From NCBI RefSeq assembly GCF_003130795.1, contig NZ_CP029353.1, forward strand, positions 821,501-885,500: DNA of 64,000 bases, read 5' to 3'. The notes under the pieces were generated by a model that was not told the DNA's origin, made no database searches, and was given only the letters and a program-made list of their open reading frames with translations. Positions within the stretch are counted from its first letter, which is position 1; each line of letters starts with the position of its first letter. Origin of the DNA: Azospirillum thermophilum (GTDB taxonomy: Bacteria > Pseudomonadota > Alphaproteobacteria > Azospirillales > Azospirillaceae). This document shows, in pieces, positions 19,665 to 29,486 of this stretch. A program made the translations under genes and the position numbers.

Positions 19665-22181
19665 TCAGTAGAGCCCGCCGGTTCCCAGCGTCGGCGCCGC
19701 GGCCGGGGCCGAGGGCGTCTGGCCGCCGGAGAAGGCGGCGTTGGGGTCGCCGTACTCCGAGCCGGGGACCGCGCCGCTCCAGGCGCCCAGGCCGCCGCCC
19801 TGGCCGGAACCGTCGAGCACGATCTGCGGACGGTCGGGGTTCGGTTCGGTGCCCGGCAGGAAGGCCTCCCAGATCGCCTTGCGGTCGCCCGGCTGGGCGA
19901 GCTGGCCGTTCGACGGATTGACGCGGACCAGCCGCAGCCCCGGCGGCACGCGGAACGGGGTGGCCGGCTTGTCCTTCAGCCCCTCCGCCATGACCTCCTT
20001 GAAGATCGGCACGGCTGCCGAGCCGCCGGTCTCCCGCGCGCCGAGCGAGCGCGGCTGGTCGAAGCCGATGTAGGTGCCGACGACGAGGTCGGGCGAGAAG
20101 CCCATGAACCAGGCGTCCATGCTGTCGTTGGTCGTGCCGGTCTTGCCGGCCAGCGGCTTGCCGAGCGACAGCAGGGTGGTGGCGGTGCCGCGCTGCACGA
20201 CGCCCTCCAGGATGGAGACCATCTGGTAGGTGGTGCGCGGATCGTTCACCTGCTCGCGCGTGTCGGGCACCGACGGGGCGGGCAGCCCGTCCCGCCAAGC
20301 GGCGTTGGTGCAGCCCTCGCAGGGGCGGTTGTCGTGGCGGAAGATGGTCTTGCCGGTGCGGTCCTGCACCCGGTCGATGAAGGTCGGGGTGATGCGCCGG
20401 CCGCCGTTGGCCAGCATGCCGTAGGCGGTCGCCAGGCGCAGCACCGTCGTCTCGCCGGCGCCGAGCGCCATCGGCAGGTAGGGCTGCAGGTTGTCGACGA
20501 TGCCGAACTTCTCGACCAGCGCCTTGACCTTGTCCATGCCGATCTGCTGGGCGAGGCGGACGGTCATGACGTTGCGCGACTTCTCGATGCCGACGCGCAG
20601 CGGGGTGGGGCCGTAGAACTCGTGGCTGTAGTTCTCCGGCCGCCAGATCGGCTGGCCGCCGCCGGGATTGTATTCGAACGGCGCGTCCATCACCAGCGAG
20701 GACGGGGTGAAGCCCTGGTTCAGCGCGGTCAGGTAGACGAAGGGCTTGAAGGAGGAGCCCGGCTGCCGCATCGCCTGGGTGGCGCGGTTGAAGGCGCTCA
20801 TGTGCGGCGAGAAGCCGCCGACCATCGCCAGCACGCGGCCCGTGTGCGGGTCGAGCGCCACCAGCCCGCCCTGGACGGCCGGGATCTGGCGCAGCGCATA
20901 GGTGGCGGGCGGATAGTCCTTGCCCTTGTCGTCCTTGGCGGCCGGCTCCACCAGGATCAGGTCGCCGAGCTTGGCGACGTCGGACGGGCGCCGCACCTCC
21001 GGCCCCAGCCGGTCGTCGTCCCGCACGGCGCGGGCCCAGCGCAGCTCGGCCAGCGGGATGCGCCCGCGCGACCCGTCGGGAAGCCCGATGTCGAGCGCGT
21101 CGGGCAGGTCGTCCTTCAGCACCACGGCCAGCTTCCAGCCCTCCGACCCGGTGGGCGGGGCGGTCGTGGACAGCTTCTTGGCCCAGTTGTCGAAATTGTC
21201 CATGCGGCCGACCGGGCCGCGCCAGCCGTGGCGGCGGTCGTACTGGACCAGCCCGTGGCGCAGCGCGCGGGTCGCCGCCTCCTGCAGCTTGGGGTCCATC
21301 GAGGCGCGCACCGACAGGCCGCCCTCGTAGAGCGCCTGTTCGCCGTAGAGCTTCACCAGCTCGCGCCGGATCTCCTCGGAGAAATACTCGGCGGTCACCA
21401 CCTCCTGCTCGTCGCGCTTGCGCACGGCCAGCGGCTTGGACTGGGCGATGCGGCCTTCCTCGGGCGTGATGTGGCCGTCCTCGACCATGCGGCCGATGAC
21501 CCAGTTGCGGCGCGCGACGGCGGCGTCGCGCTGGCGCTCCGGATGATAGTTGCTGGGGGCCTTGGGCAGGGCGGCGAGATAGGCGGCCTCCTCGATGTCC
21601 AGCTCGTCCAGCGCCTTGTTGAAATAGTTCAGCGCGGCGGCGGCGACGCCGTAGGAGCGGTATCCCAGGAAGATCTCGTTCAGGTACAGCTCGAGGATGC
21701 GGTCCTTGGTGAAGGCGCGTTCGATGCGCACCGCCAGGATGGCCTCCTTGATCTTGCGGGTGATCGAGACCTCGTTGGTCAGCAGCATGTTCTTGGCGAC
21801 CTGCTGCGTGATCGTGCTGGCGCCGACCGGGCGGCGGTCGCGGCCGAAATTCTCCAGGTTCACCAGGATGGCGCGGGCGATGCCGATGGGATCGACGCCC
21901 TTGTGCTCGTAGAAATTCTTGTCCTCGGCCGCCAGGAAGGCGTTGATGACCCGCTTGGGCATCGCGTCGATCGGCACGAACACCCGGCGCTCGGAGGCGA
22001 ACTCCGCCATCAGCCGGCCGTCGCCGGCATGGACGCGGGTGGTCACCGGCGGCTGGTAGTTGGCGAGCTTCGTATAGTCCGGCAGGTCGCGGTCATAATG
22101 GTCGAGCAGATAGACCAGACCGCCGGCGCCCGCGAGCGCGAGCATGACGAACGCCATCAGAAGCGACAGAATAAGGCGCAT
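19665..22181 (-). CDS. mrcA: Penicillin-binding protein 1A (bifunctional transglycosylase/transpeptidase)
   Basis: 838 residues from the ATG at 22181, which directly precedes a membrane anchor (MRLILSLLMAFVMLALAG). The GT51 transglycosylase domain has AEDKNFYEHKGVD and GASTITQQVAKNMLL; an OB-like insertion follows; the transpeptidase domain has the SxxK motif PGSSFKPF, SRN in IEKSRNVMTV and KTGTTNDSMDAWF. The C-terminal tail is Gly/Pro-rich. Polymerises and crosslinks septal and side-wall peptidoglycan in the periplasm. Directly downstream of the amidase gene in the same direction. Confidence 0.95.
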   Translation of the reverse strand: MRLILSLLMAFVMLALAGAGGLVYLLDHYDRDLPDYTKLANYQPPVTTRVHAGDGRLMAEFASERRVFVPIDAMPKRVINAFLAAEDKNFYEHKGVDPIGIARAILVNLENFGRDRRPVGASTITQQVAKNMLLTNEVSITRKIKEAILAVRIERAFTKDRILELYLNEIFLGYRSYGVAAAALNYFNKALDELDIEEAAYLAALPKAPSNYHPERQRDAAVARRNWVIGRMVEDGHITPEEGRIAQSKPLAVRKRDEQEVVTAEYFSEEIRRELVKLYGEQALYEGGLSVRASMDPKLQEAATRALRHGLVQYDRRHGWRGPVGRMDNFDNWAKKLSTTAPPTGSEGWKLAVVLKDDLPDALDIGLPDGSRGRIPLAELRWARAVRDDDRLGPEVRRPSDVAKLGDLILVEPAAKDDKGKDYPPATYALRQIPAVQGGLVALDPHTGRVLAMVGGFSPHMSAFNRATQAMRQPGSSFKPFVYLTALNQGFTPSSLVMDAPFEYNPGGGQPIWRPENYSHEFYGPTPLRVGIEKSRNVMTVRLAQQIGMDKVKALVEKFGIVDNLQPYLPMALGAGETTVLRLATAYGMLANGGRRITPTFIDRVQDRTGKTIFRHDNRPCEGCTNAAWRDGLPAPSVPDTREQVNDPRTTYQMVSILEGVVQRGTATTLLSLGKPLAGKTGTTNDSMDAWFMGFSPDLVVGTYIGFDQPRSLGARETGGSAAVPIFKEVMAEGLKDKPATPFRVPPGLRLVRVNPSNGQLAQPGDRKAIWEAFLPGTEPNPDRPQIVLDGSGQGGGLGAWSGAVPGSEYGDPNAAFSGGQTPSAPAAAPTLGTGGLY

Positions 22182-22422
22182 GACCAATCCCAACAGGCAA
22201 CGGCGACACCGCGCGTCCCCCTCGGGGGAGGCGCGGAATGGCACGGGCGGGCGGCATCCTACACCGGCCGGTGCGGCGCGCCGACTCCCTTCCCGGCATG
22301 TCAGGAAAATGTGACGCGCCCAAGGCACCCGCAACAGAAGCTTGGGCGGGGCAGACCGGCGGGGGCGGCATAAGACGGGGCACCCCGGGCGGGTGTCCGG
22401 TGGGGAAACCGGAGACCCTCCG

Positions 22423-23823
22423 TCAGCCGCGCCGGCCGGAGGAGAGGGAGCGGAAATAGGCGTCAACCGCCCGGGTCAGCGCCCGGCCCAGCCGCTCGCG
22501 GTGCTCCGGCGTGGTCAGCAGGTTCACGTCCTGGCGGCTCGACAGATAGCCCATCTCGATCAGGACGGAGGGGATGTCGGGCGCGGTCAGCACGGCGAAG
22601 CCGGCCTGACGGTGCGGCTTGTTGGGGATCAGCTTGACCTCTCGGCCGAGCTGTTCCAGCGCCGTGCGGGCGAAGCGCTTGGAGTGGTTCCGGGTGTCGC
22701 GCTGGGCGAGGTCGATCAGGATCGTGGCGACGAGGTCGTTCTCCGCCGACAGGTCGAGCCCGGCCAGCGCGTCCGCCCGGTTCTCCTTGGCGGCGAGCGT
22801 CTCCGCCTCGCGGTCGGACGCCTTGTCGGACAGGGTGTAGATCGACAGGCCGCGGATCGAGCCGCTGCCGATGCTGTCGGCATGCAGCGAGATGAACAGG
22901 TCGGCGTCGGCCTCGCGGGCGATGGCGACGCGCTCGCGCAGGCGGATGAACACGTCCTTGTCGCGGGTCAGCAGCACCCGGTAGCGGCCCGACGCCTCGA
23001 GCTGCCGCTTGGCCTCGCGGGCGGCGGCCAGCGTTATGTCCTTCTCGTGGATGCCGTTCACCCCGATGGCGCCGGGATCGACGCCGCCATGGCCGGGATC
23101 GAGCACGATCAGCGGCTTCTCCGCCTTGGACGGGGCGCGCGGCGCCTGGGGCGCCTGGGTCGGGGCGGCCGGCGGAGCGGCGGGCAGGGCGGCGGGGATG
23201 ATCGGCGGCGGCGGGGCAGGGGTGGGAACCACCGGGACCGGCCGCACCTCGCCGCCGTGACGCGGGGTCGGCGGTGCCGCGGACGCGGTGCGGCGGAACT
23301 CCTCCGCCGAGACCCGCTCGATGTCGAGGACGAGGCGCGACTGCCGGCCGTCGCGCGGCGGCAGCATCATGGCGTCGCGCACCTTGGCCGGTCCGGCCGT
23401 CTCGAAGGTCAGGCGCAGCGTTCCCGGCTCCACCACCGCATAGCGGTAGCGCGAGACGATCCCCTTGCCTTCCACGGGAACGGAACCGCCGGGCCACGCC
23501 AGCTCCGGCAGGTCGACGACGATGCGGTAGGGGTTGGCGAGCGTGGTGATGCGGAAGGGCACGGCCTCCGTCACCTCCAGCACGAAGCGGGTCATGTCCG
23601 GGTGGAGGCCGAGCCGGGCGTCGATCACCGCCGGGCGCGCCACCGGCGGCGCCATCAGGGCGGCGGTCGTCTGGGCCGAGGCCGGGGTCAGGCCGGCGGC
23701 GAGGCCGGAGGCCAGACCGGCGGCGAGCGCCCACAGCAGCACCATCGCCGCGGCGAGGGCCGCGCCTGCAGTCGTGCCGAACCAACGTCGCGTCGGCCGG
23801 CGAAGGAAAGGCAGCCGCGGCAT
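22423..23823 (-). CDS. N-acetylmuramoyl-L-alanine amidase (AMIN plus Amidase_3)
   Basis: 466 residues. Signal/anchor stretch at the N-terminus, an AMIN targeting domain (residues ~60-170), a Pro-rich linker, then an Amidase_3 domain with the zinc ligands in VLDPGHGGVDPGAIG (His), the ISLHADS His and the final Glu in VLIEMGYLSSRQD. It cleaves peptide stems from muramic acid during cell separation, like AmiC. Located upstream of mrcA and divergent from rne, a layout typical of alphaproteobacteria. Confidence 0.93.
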   Translation of the reverse strand: MPRLPFLRRPTRRWFGTTAGAALAAAMVLLWALAAGLASGLAAGLTPASAQTTAALMAPPVARPAVIDARLGLHPDMTRFVLEVTEAVPFRITTLANPYRIVVDLPELAWPGGSVPVEGKGIVSRYRYAVVEPGTLRLTFETAGPAKVRDAMMLPPRDGRQSRLVLDIERVSAEEFRRTASAAPPTPRHGGEVRPVPVVPTPAPPPPIIPAALPAAPPAAPTQAPQAPRAPSKAEKPLIVLDPGHGGVDPGAIGVNGIHEKDITLAAAREAKRQLEASGRYRVLLTRDKDVFIRLRERVAIAREADADLFISLHADSIGSGSIRGLSIYTLSDKASDREAETLAAKENRADALAGLDLSAENDLVATILIDLAQRDTRNHSKRFARTALEQLGREVKLIPNKPHRQAGFAVLTAPDIPSVLIEMGYLSSRQDVNLLTTPEHRERLGRALTRAVDAYFRSLSSGRRG

Positions 23824-24423
23824 GCGTGGGGAAACCGGTGGGCAAACTCAGGTCAACGCTATCTCCAGCTATAGCGGAGCGAAATCAACGTCTTCAACGG
23901 TGACGGTGAGGCGCCGCATCAATTCCCGCCGAGGGTGCCGTTCGTGCAACACCCGGTCCGGTATTGGCCGGTGTTGCGGCCGGGGTTCCGGTCGGGCGAA
24001 TCGGTCGCGCTGCTGTGCAGCCTGCGGGCGATTTCCGCATTGTGCGAGAGAAAGCGCTTGTCTATGGTAGCGATGCGACATACCGCGAACCGCCAGATCC
24101 CACTCCGGGCCGTCTTTCGACGGACCAGCCGGCGCCGGGGCCTGCGGCGTCGTCCCGGGAACCGCTCCGCCGGCTGCGATCGGCGATGCTTCCTCCCGGG
24201 CATGACGCGATCGGTTGGTGGTCAGAGGACGAAACCTCGAAGCCGGTTGCGGCCGCAAGGCCGGAACCCGGTGCCTGTTGACCGACCCGTCCTGGCTGCT
24301 TTCATCAGCGCCGTTCGACGGACTCGCCGCCGGTGCCGCAGGCTTCGCCCACAACAGATGACGCGTCCGGGTGGCCTTTGTCGGTCGCGCGGGCCGGCCG
24401 GGGCCGCGTCATGGGGATCTTGT
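23824..24423 (+). promoter_or_regulatory. Divergent amidase/rne control region with long rne leader
   Basis: 600 bases without a convincing gene. The open frame of rne reaches back through it, but the sequence before MAKRML has no conservation. RNase E mRNAs usually carry a long autoregulated 5' untranslated region, and this stretch with several GC hairpins is a good candidate. No tRNA or small protein recognised. Confidence 0.5.
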
Positions 24424-27400
24424 ATGGCAAAACGCATGCTGGTGGACGCCACGCATCCGGAAGAAATCCGGGTTGCCGTGGTGAACGGGAACAGGCTCGA
24501 GGATCTGGATTTCGAGATCGCGAGCCGCAAGCAGCTCAAGGGCAACATCTACCTCGCCAAGGTGACCCGGGTCGAGCCGTCGCTGCAGGCGGCCTTCGTC
24601 GAATACGGCGGAAACCGGCACGGCTTCCTGGCCTTCTCGGAAATCCATCCCGACTATTACCGCATCCCGATCGCCGACCGCGAGGCGCTGCTGGCCGAGG
24701 AACGCCGCCTGGAAGAGCAGGCGGAAGCCCGGGCCGAGGCCGCCGCCGACGGCGCCGTGATGGCCGAGCCGGTCCGTCCGGAGCAGGTGGTCGAGGAATG
24801 GTCGCCGATGCCCAGCCCGATCGGCGGCGACAACGACGCGGCCGACGGTGACCTGGAAGCCGGCGACGACGAGACCGGTGCCGAGGACAATGGGGTCGAT
24901 CTTGCCGGCTCCGACGAGGGCGGCTCCGACGAGGGCGACGCCGGCGCCGAGGCCGCCGCCGCTCCGGAGAACCCGGACGTCATCGGCGGCGACGAGGTGG
25001 ACGAGGTCCAGCGCCGCCGCCCGCGCCCGCTGCGCAGCTACAAGATCCAGGAGGTCATCAAGCGCCGGCAGGTCATGCTGGTGCAGGTGACGAAGGAGGA
25101 GCGCGGCAACAAGGGTGCGGCGCTGACCACCTACCTGTCGCTGCCCGGCCGCTACTGCGTGCTGATGCCCAACACGGGCCGCGGCGGCGGGATTTCCCGC
25201 AAGATCACCAACCCGGCCGACCGCAAGCGGCTGAAGGAGATCCTGTCGGACCTGGACATTCCGGACGGCATGGCGGTCATCCTGCGCACCGCCGGGCTGG
25301 AGCGCTCCAAGCCGGAGATCAAGCGCGACCTCGAATATCTGCTGCGCCTGTGGGACGACATCCGCGAGCAGACGCTGAAGTCGACCGCGCCCTGCCTCAT
25401 CTATGAAGAGGCGAACCTGATCAAGCGGTCGATCCGCGACCTCTACTCCAACGACATCGACGAGATCTGGGTCGAGGGCGAGGGCGGCTTCCGTACGGCG
25501 CAGGACTTCATGGGCATGCTGATGCCCAGCCACGTCAACCGCGTGCAGCTCTACCGCGACACCTCGATCCCGCTGTTCCACCGCTACCAGGTGGAAACGC
25601 AGATCGAGGCGATCCACAGCCCGGTGGTGCAGCTCCGCTCCGGCGGCTACATCGTCATCAACCCGACCGAGGCGCTGGTCGCCATCGACGTCAACTCGGG
25701 CAAATCGACGCGCGAGCGCAACATCGAGGAGACCGCCTACAAGACGAACCTGGAGGCCGCCGAAGAGGTGGCGCGCCAGCTTCGCCTGCGCGATCTCGCC
25801 GGGCTGATCGTCATCGACTTCATCGACATGGAGGAGTCGCGGAACAACGCCGCGGTCGAGCGTCGCCTGAAGGAGGCGATGAAGAACGACCGGGCGCGCA
25901 TCCAGCTCGGCCGCATCTCCGCCTTCGGCCTGCTGGAGCTGTCGCGCCAGCGCCTGCGCCCGTCCCTGCTGGAGACGAACTTCGAGCGCTGCCCGCACTG
26001 CGCCGGCACCGGCGTCGTCCGTTCGGTCGAATCCGCCGCTCTTCATGTGCTGCGCGCCATCGAGGAGGAGGGCATCCGCCGGCGGTCGTCCGAGATCACC
26101 GTCGCCGTCCCGACCTCCATCGCGCTCTACATCCTCAACCAGAAGCGCGGCGAGCTGGCGAAGATCGAGGAGCGGCACGGGCTGCGCGTCATGGTGCAGG
26201 CCGACGACACGCTGATCGCCCCCGACCACCGGCTGGAGCGGGTGCGCGCCCGCACCGGGGCCGAGGAGGGTCCGCTGGTCAGCGCCGACCGCGTGCTGGC
26301 CGAGACCGACCGGGTGCTCGCCGCCGAATCGGCTGAGCAGGCCGCCGCGGAGCTCGAGGCCGACGAGGAAGGCGACGAGGAGGCCGAGGGCGAGGGCGCC
26401 GAGCGCTCCGAGGCCGAGGCCAACGGCGGCAGCGAGACCGAGCGCCGCCGCCGCCGCCGCCGCCGCCGCGGCCGTGGCCGCGGGGAGCGCGACGAGGGCC
26501 GCACCGGCGAAGAGGCGGGGAGCGAGGCCGCCGCCGAGGGCATCGCTGCCGACAGCGTTTCCGAGGAGGGTGTCGCCGCCGACGCTTCGGCCGGTGAGGC
26601 CGATGCCGACGCCGATGCCGACGAGGACGGCGAGGACGAGGGCGCGCCGGAGGGCGTGGAGGCCGGTGACCGTGCCGGCGGCGAGCGCAAGAAGCGCCGC
26701 CGCGGCAAGCGCGGTGGCCGTCGCCGGCCGCGTCGCGAGGGCGCCGAGGGGCTGGAGGCCGGTCAGGCCGCCGGGTCCGAGGATGCACCGGTCGAGGCCG
26801 CTCCGGCCCAGGCCGACGTTCGCCCGCAGCCCGCTCCGGCGGCCGAGGTCGACGATCTCGACTACATCCTGACCGGCGAGGAGCCGGCCGAGGCTGCCGC
26901 GCCGGAGGTCCCGGCCGACACCGCGGTCGCCGCTGCCGAGGCTCCGGCCGTCGCCGAGGAGGCTCCCGCGAAGGCTGCCAAGCGGCCGTCGCGCAAGGCC
27001 CCTGCGGCGAAGGCTCCCGAGGCCAAGGCTCCGGCCAAGAAGGCGTCGACCCGTGGCGGCAGGAAGGCCGCCAAGGAGACCCCGGCCGAGGCGCCGGCCG
27101 CCGCTGCTCCGGCTGCCCCTGCGGATGCCCCTGTGGATGCCGAGGCCGCGACCGAGAAGGCTCCGGCCCGCAAGCGGTCGTCGAAGAAGGCCAAGTCGGC
27201 CGCTGCCGAGGCTCCGGCCGAGGCTCCGGTGGCAGCCGCCCCGGTCGAGCAGGCGGCCCCGGCCGCGGCTCCGGCCAAGAAGCGGTCGTCCAGGAAGGCC
27301 AAGGGCGGTGCGGCGGAGGCTCCGGCCGAAGCGGCGCCGGCACCGGCGGCGGTGGAGGCTGCTCCGGCTGCCGAGGCTGCGAAGAAGCGGCCGGCCAGGA

Positions 27401-27555
27401 AGCGCAAGACCGCGGCCGAGGCTCCGGCCGAGGCGGCGCCCGCTCCGGCGATCAGCGAGCCGGTTCCGGCCCCGGCCGCCGGACCGACGCCCGCGCCGGA
27501 CGCGGAGGCTCCCGCGCCCGCTGGCAAGCCGCGCCGCGGCTGGTGGCAGCGGTAA
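24424..27555 (+). CDS. rne: Ribonuclease E
   Basis: 1,043 residues. The start MAKRMLVDATHPEEIRVAVV leads the S1/RNase H region (AAFVEYGGNRHGFLAFSEIH), which carries a large acidic insertion (residues ~95-190) typical of alphaproteobacterial RNase E. The DNase I-like catalytic part has AIDVNSGKSTRERNIEET and the Asp in IVIDFIDME, and the Zn-link is CPHCAGTG. The C-terminal ~370 residues are disordered, acidic, Arg-rich and then Ala/Pro/Lys-rich, forming the degradosome scaffold. Central enzyme of mRNA decay and rRNA processing. Start supported by the conserved N-terminus. Confidence 0.96.
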   Translation: MAKRMLVDATHPEEIRVAVVNGNRLEDLDFEIASRKQLKGNIYLAKVTRVEPSLQAAFVEYGGNRHGFLAFSEIHPDYYRIPIADREALLAEERRLEEQAEARAEAAADGAVMAEPVRPEQVVEEWSPMPSPIGGDNDAADGDLEAGDDETGAEDNGVDLAGSDEGGSDEGDAGAEAAAAPENPDVIGGDEVDEVQRRRPRPLRSYKIQEVIKRRQVMLVQVTKEERGNKGAALTTYLSLPGRYCVLMPNTGRGGGISRKITNPADRKRLKEILSDLDIPDGMAVILRTAGLERSKPEIKRDLEYLLRLWDDIREQTLKSTAPCLIYEEANLIKRSIRDLYSNDIDEIWVEGEGGFRTAQDFMGMLMPSHVNRVQLYRDTSIPLFHRYQVETQIEAIHSPVVQLRSGGYIVINPTEALVAIDVNSGKSTRERNIEETAYKTNLEAAEEVARQLRLRDLAGLIVIDFIDMEESRNNAAVERRLKEAMKNDRARIQLGRISAFGLLELSRQRLRPSLLETNFERCPHCAGTGVVRSVESAALHVLRAIEEEGIRRRSSEITVAVPTSIALYILNQKRGELAKIEERHGLRVMVQADDTLIAPDHRLERVRARTGAEEGPLVSADRVLAETDRVLAAESAEQAAAELEADEEGDEEAEGEGAERSEAEANGGSETERRRRRRRRRGRGRGERDEGRTGEEAGSEAAAEGIAADSVSEEGVAADASAGEADADADADEDGEDEGAPEGVEAGDRAGGERKKRRRGKRGGRRRPRREGAEGLEAGQAAGSEDAPVEAAPAQADVRPQPAPAAEVDDLDYILTGEEPAEAAAPEVPADTAVAAAEAPAVAEEAPAKAAKRPSRKAPAAKAPEAKAPAKKASTRGGRKAAKETPAEAPAAAAPAAPADAPVDAEAATEKAPARKRSSKKAKSAAAEAPAEAPVAAAPVEQAAPAAAPAKKRSSRKAKGGAAEAPAEAAPAPAAVEAAPAAEAAKKRPARKRKTAAEAPAEAAPAPAISEPVPAPAAGPTPAPDAEAPAPAGKPRRGWWQR

Positions 27556-27580
27556 GCCGCTCGGGTCACGATCCGGGACT

Positions 27581-27608
27581 GGAAAAGGCGCCGCGAGGCG
27601 CCTTTTCC
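27581..27608 (+). terminator. rne terminator
   Basis: Perfect stem GGAAAAGGCGCC / GGCGCCTTTTCC around a GCGA tetraloop, 26 bp after the rne stop. Confidence 0.9.
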
Positions 27609-27640
27609 TTATCCGGGACCAGAACGAGGGACGGACGAGG

Positions 27641-28198
27641 ATGAGCAAGGCCTTCACGCGGGAGACCGATGCGCCCGACGACGATGACGACGTCGAGGAC
27701 GCGCAACCACTGCCCAAAGGCTCGAAGAACTACATGACCCCGCCGGGTTTCCAGCGCATGCAGGAGGAACTGCGCCATCTGCTGCGCGTGGAACGGCCGA
27801 AGGTGGTGGAGGTGGTGTCCTGGGCGGCGGGCAACGGCGACCGCTCGGAGAACGGCGACTATCTCTACGGCAAGAAGCGGCTGCGCGAGATCGACCGGCG
27901 CATCCGCTATCTGAACAAGCGGCTGGAATCGGCCACGGTGGTCGATCCCGCCGACCAGAAGAACCGCGACCAGATCTTCTTCGGCGCCACCGTCACCTAT
28001 GCCCGCGAGGACGGGGCGGAGAACACCATCAAGATCGTCGGGGCGGACGAGGTCGATCTCGACCGCGGCCATGTGAGCTGGGTGTCGCCCATCGCCCGCG
28101 CCCTGCTGAAGGCCCGCAAGGGCGACCTCGTCGACCTGCGCACCCCGGCCGGGGTCGAGCAGATCGAGGTGTTGGACATCCGTTACGACGTGGGGTGA
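27641..28198 (+). CDS. greB: Transcription elongation factor GreB
   Basis: 185 residues with an acidic N-terminal extension (DDDDDVED), the coiled-coil domain (RMQEELRHLLRVERPKVVE, SENGDYLYGKKRLREIDRR with the functional acidic tip) and the C-terminal FKBP-like domain ending in LDLRTPAGVEQIEVLDIRY. The GDRSENGDYLYGKK wording is the GreB rather than the GreA form. Stimulates transcript cleavage in backtracked RNA polymerase. A GAGG ribosome site precedes the ATG. Confidence 0.92.
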   Translation: MSKAFTRETDAPDDDDDVEDAQPLPKGSKNYMTPPGFQRMQEELRHLLRVERPKVVEVVSWAAGNGDRSENGDYLYGKKRLREIDRRIRYLNKRLESATVVDPADQKNRDQIFFGATVTYAREDGAENTIKIVGADEVDLDRGHVSWVSPIARALLKARKGDLVDLRTPAGVEQIEVLDIRYDVG

Positions 28199-28205
28199 GG
28201 CGCGG

Positions 28206-28240
28206 CCCCCTTCCGCGGCGGGCCCTGCCGCGGAAGGGGG
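28206..28240. terminator. Bidirectional terminator between greB and the aminotransferase
   Basis: Perfect 13-bp stem CCCCCTTCCGCGG / CCGCGGAAGGGGG with a 9-base loop between two convergent genes. Confidence 0.85.
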
Positions 28241-28249
28241 CGCCGTCCC

Positions 28250-29404
28250 TTACTTGCCCTCGCGCCAGGCGATCAGGCGGCGGGCCGCCTCGGCGATCGT
28301 CTCCTCGGAGCCGGCGAAGCTGAAGCGCAGGAAGCGCCGGCCGCGGGCAGGGTCGAAGTCGATGCCCGGGGTGCAGGCGATCCCCGTTTCGGCGAGGATC
28401 CGCTTGGCGAGTTCCTCGCTGTCGTCGGTCATGTCCGACACGTCGGCATAGATGTAGAAGGCGCCGTCCGCCGGGGCCATCCTGCCGAATCCGGCCTTCG
28501 GCAGTTCGCGCAGCAGAAGCTCGCGGTTGCGGGCATAGCGGGCGATGTGGCCCTCCAACTCCTCCACGCAGTCGAAGGCGGCGACGGCCGCGATCTGGCT
28601 GATGGTGGGGGCGGAGATGAACAGGTTCTGCGCCAGACACTCGACCGAGCGGATCAGGTCGTCCGGCACCACCATCCAGCCGAGCCGCCAGCCGGTCATC
28701 GAGAAGTACTTCGAGAAGCTGTTGACGATCAGCGCGCGGTCGCTGATCTCCGCCGCCGTCACCGCCTCGGTGCCATAGGTCAGGCCGTGGTAGATCTCGT
28801 CGGAGACCAGGCGGACGCCGTTGGCGTCGCACCAGCGGGACAGGGCGGTCAGCTCGTCCCGGCTCAGCATCGTGCCGGTGGGGTTGGCCGGGCTCGCGAC
28901 GATCAGCCCCTGCACCGGGCGGTCCAGCTTCTCCAGAAGCTCGACGGTCGGCTGGAAGCGATGCTCCGGCCCGGTCGGCAGCTCGACCGGCTCCACCCCG
29001 ATGGCGGTCAGGGTATGGCGGTAGGCGGGATAGCTGGGCGAGGCCATGGCGACCCGGTCGCCCGGATCGAAGGCGGCGAGAAAGCCGAGCTGGAAGGCGC
29101 CCGAAGAGCCGGTCGTTACGCAAACGCGCTGTTCCGGCACCGAAACCTTGTAGCGATCCTGGTACCAGCGGGCGATGGCGCTGCGCAGCGGCGGGATGCC
29201 GAGCGCCGTGGTGTAGCCCAGCGGATCGCTGCCGGCGAGCGCGCGGGTGGCGGCCTCCACCACGCCCTTCGGCGCGCCGGAGGAGGGCTGCCCCACCTCC
29301 ATGTGCAGCACCTCCAGCCCGGCGGCTTCCCGCTCGGCGGCGGCGCGCATCACTTCCATGACGAAGAACGGAGGAATTTGCCCACGCTTAGAAATTCCAG
29401 GCAC
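28250..29404 (-). CDS. Class I/II PLP aminotransferase with element-supplied 5' end
   Basis: 384 residues, full length. PLP lysine in NSFSKYFSMTGWRLGWM, Asn/Tyr ligands in ASPANPTGT and SDEIYHGL, and the C-terminal Arg in FLRFSFAGSEE are all present; probably an aspartate/aromatic-type aminotransferase. The first 10 codons (GTG start, PGISKRGQIP) are encoded by the integrated element, because the phage attachment site lies at codons 13-18. GGAG sits 9 bases before the GTG and an in-frame TAA lies directly before it. The original host start (ATG, MTKPPKVSKRGAIP) is now at 43028, next to ggt. Expression must come from an element or fortuitous promoter. Confidence 0.9.
   Translation of the reverse strand: MPGISKRGQIPPFFVMEVMRAAAEREAAGLEVLHMEVGQPSSGAPKGVVEAATRALAGSDPLGYTTALGIPPLRSAIARWYQDRYKVSVPEQRVCVTTGSSGAFQLGFLAAFDPGDRVAMASPSYPAYRHTLTAIGVEPVELPTGPEHRFQPTVELLEKLDRPVQGLIVASPANPTGTMLSRDELTALSRWCDANGVRLVSDEIYHGLTYGTEAVTAAEISDRALIVNSFSKYFSMTGWRLGWMVVPDDLIRSVECLAQNLFISAPTISQIAAVAAFDCVEELEGHIARYARNRELLLRELPKAGFGRMAPADGAFYIYADVSDMTDDSEELAKRILAETGIACTPGIDFDPARGRRFLRFSFAGSEETIAEAARRLIAWREGK
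29352..29368. other. Left attachment site (attL core)
   Basis: ACTTCCATGACGAAGAA is repeated exactly at 42967-42983 in the same orientation. The match extends nine bases inward with two differences, both at synonymous third codon positions of the aminotransferase frame (Pro codons). Confidence 0.9.
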
Positions 29405-29417
29405 TTAGCGATACTCC

Positions 29418-29446
29418 GTTGCCCACTGGGAAACTATTGGGAAACA
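29418..29446 (+). repeat. Left integrase arm-site pair (TGGGAAAC repeats)
   Basis: GTTGCCCACTGGGAAAC followed by a second GGGAAACA 10 bases later; nearly the same 29-30 bp block recurs at 42839-42868 near the other end. Repeats of this kind close to the core fit arm-type integrase binding sites. Function is inferred. Confidence 0.6.
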
Positions 29447-29486
29447 CAAGCGCGCCGAAAAAGGGCAGCTAGCGCCGCCCTTGGTA

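Noticed and set aside
22182..23874. Long plus-strand ORFs opposite mrcA, the amidase, tldE-like and pcs genes
   Set aside because: They are antisense shadows caused by high GC; no conserved motifs, and the opposite strand carries clear enzyme families.
26441..27555. Low-complexity Arg- and Ala/Pro-rich stretches in rne as a recent repeat expansion
   Set aside because: Such disordered scaffolds are normal in alphaproteobacterial RNase E.
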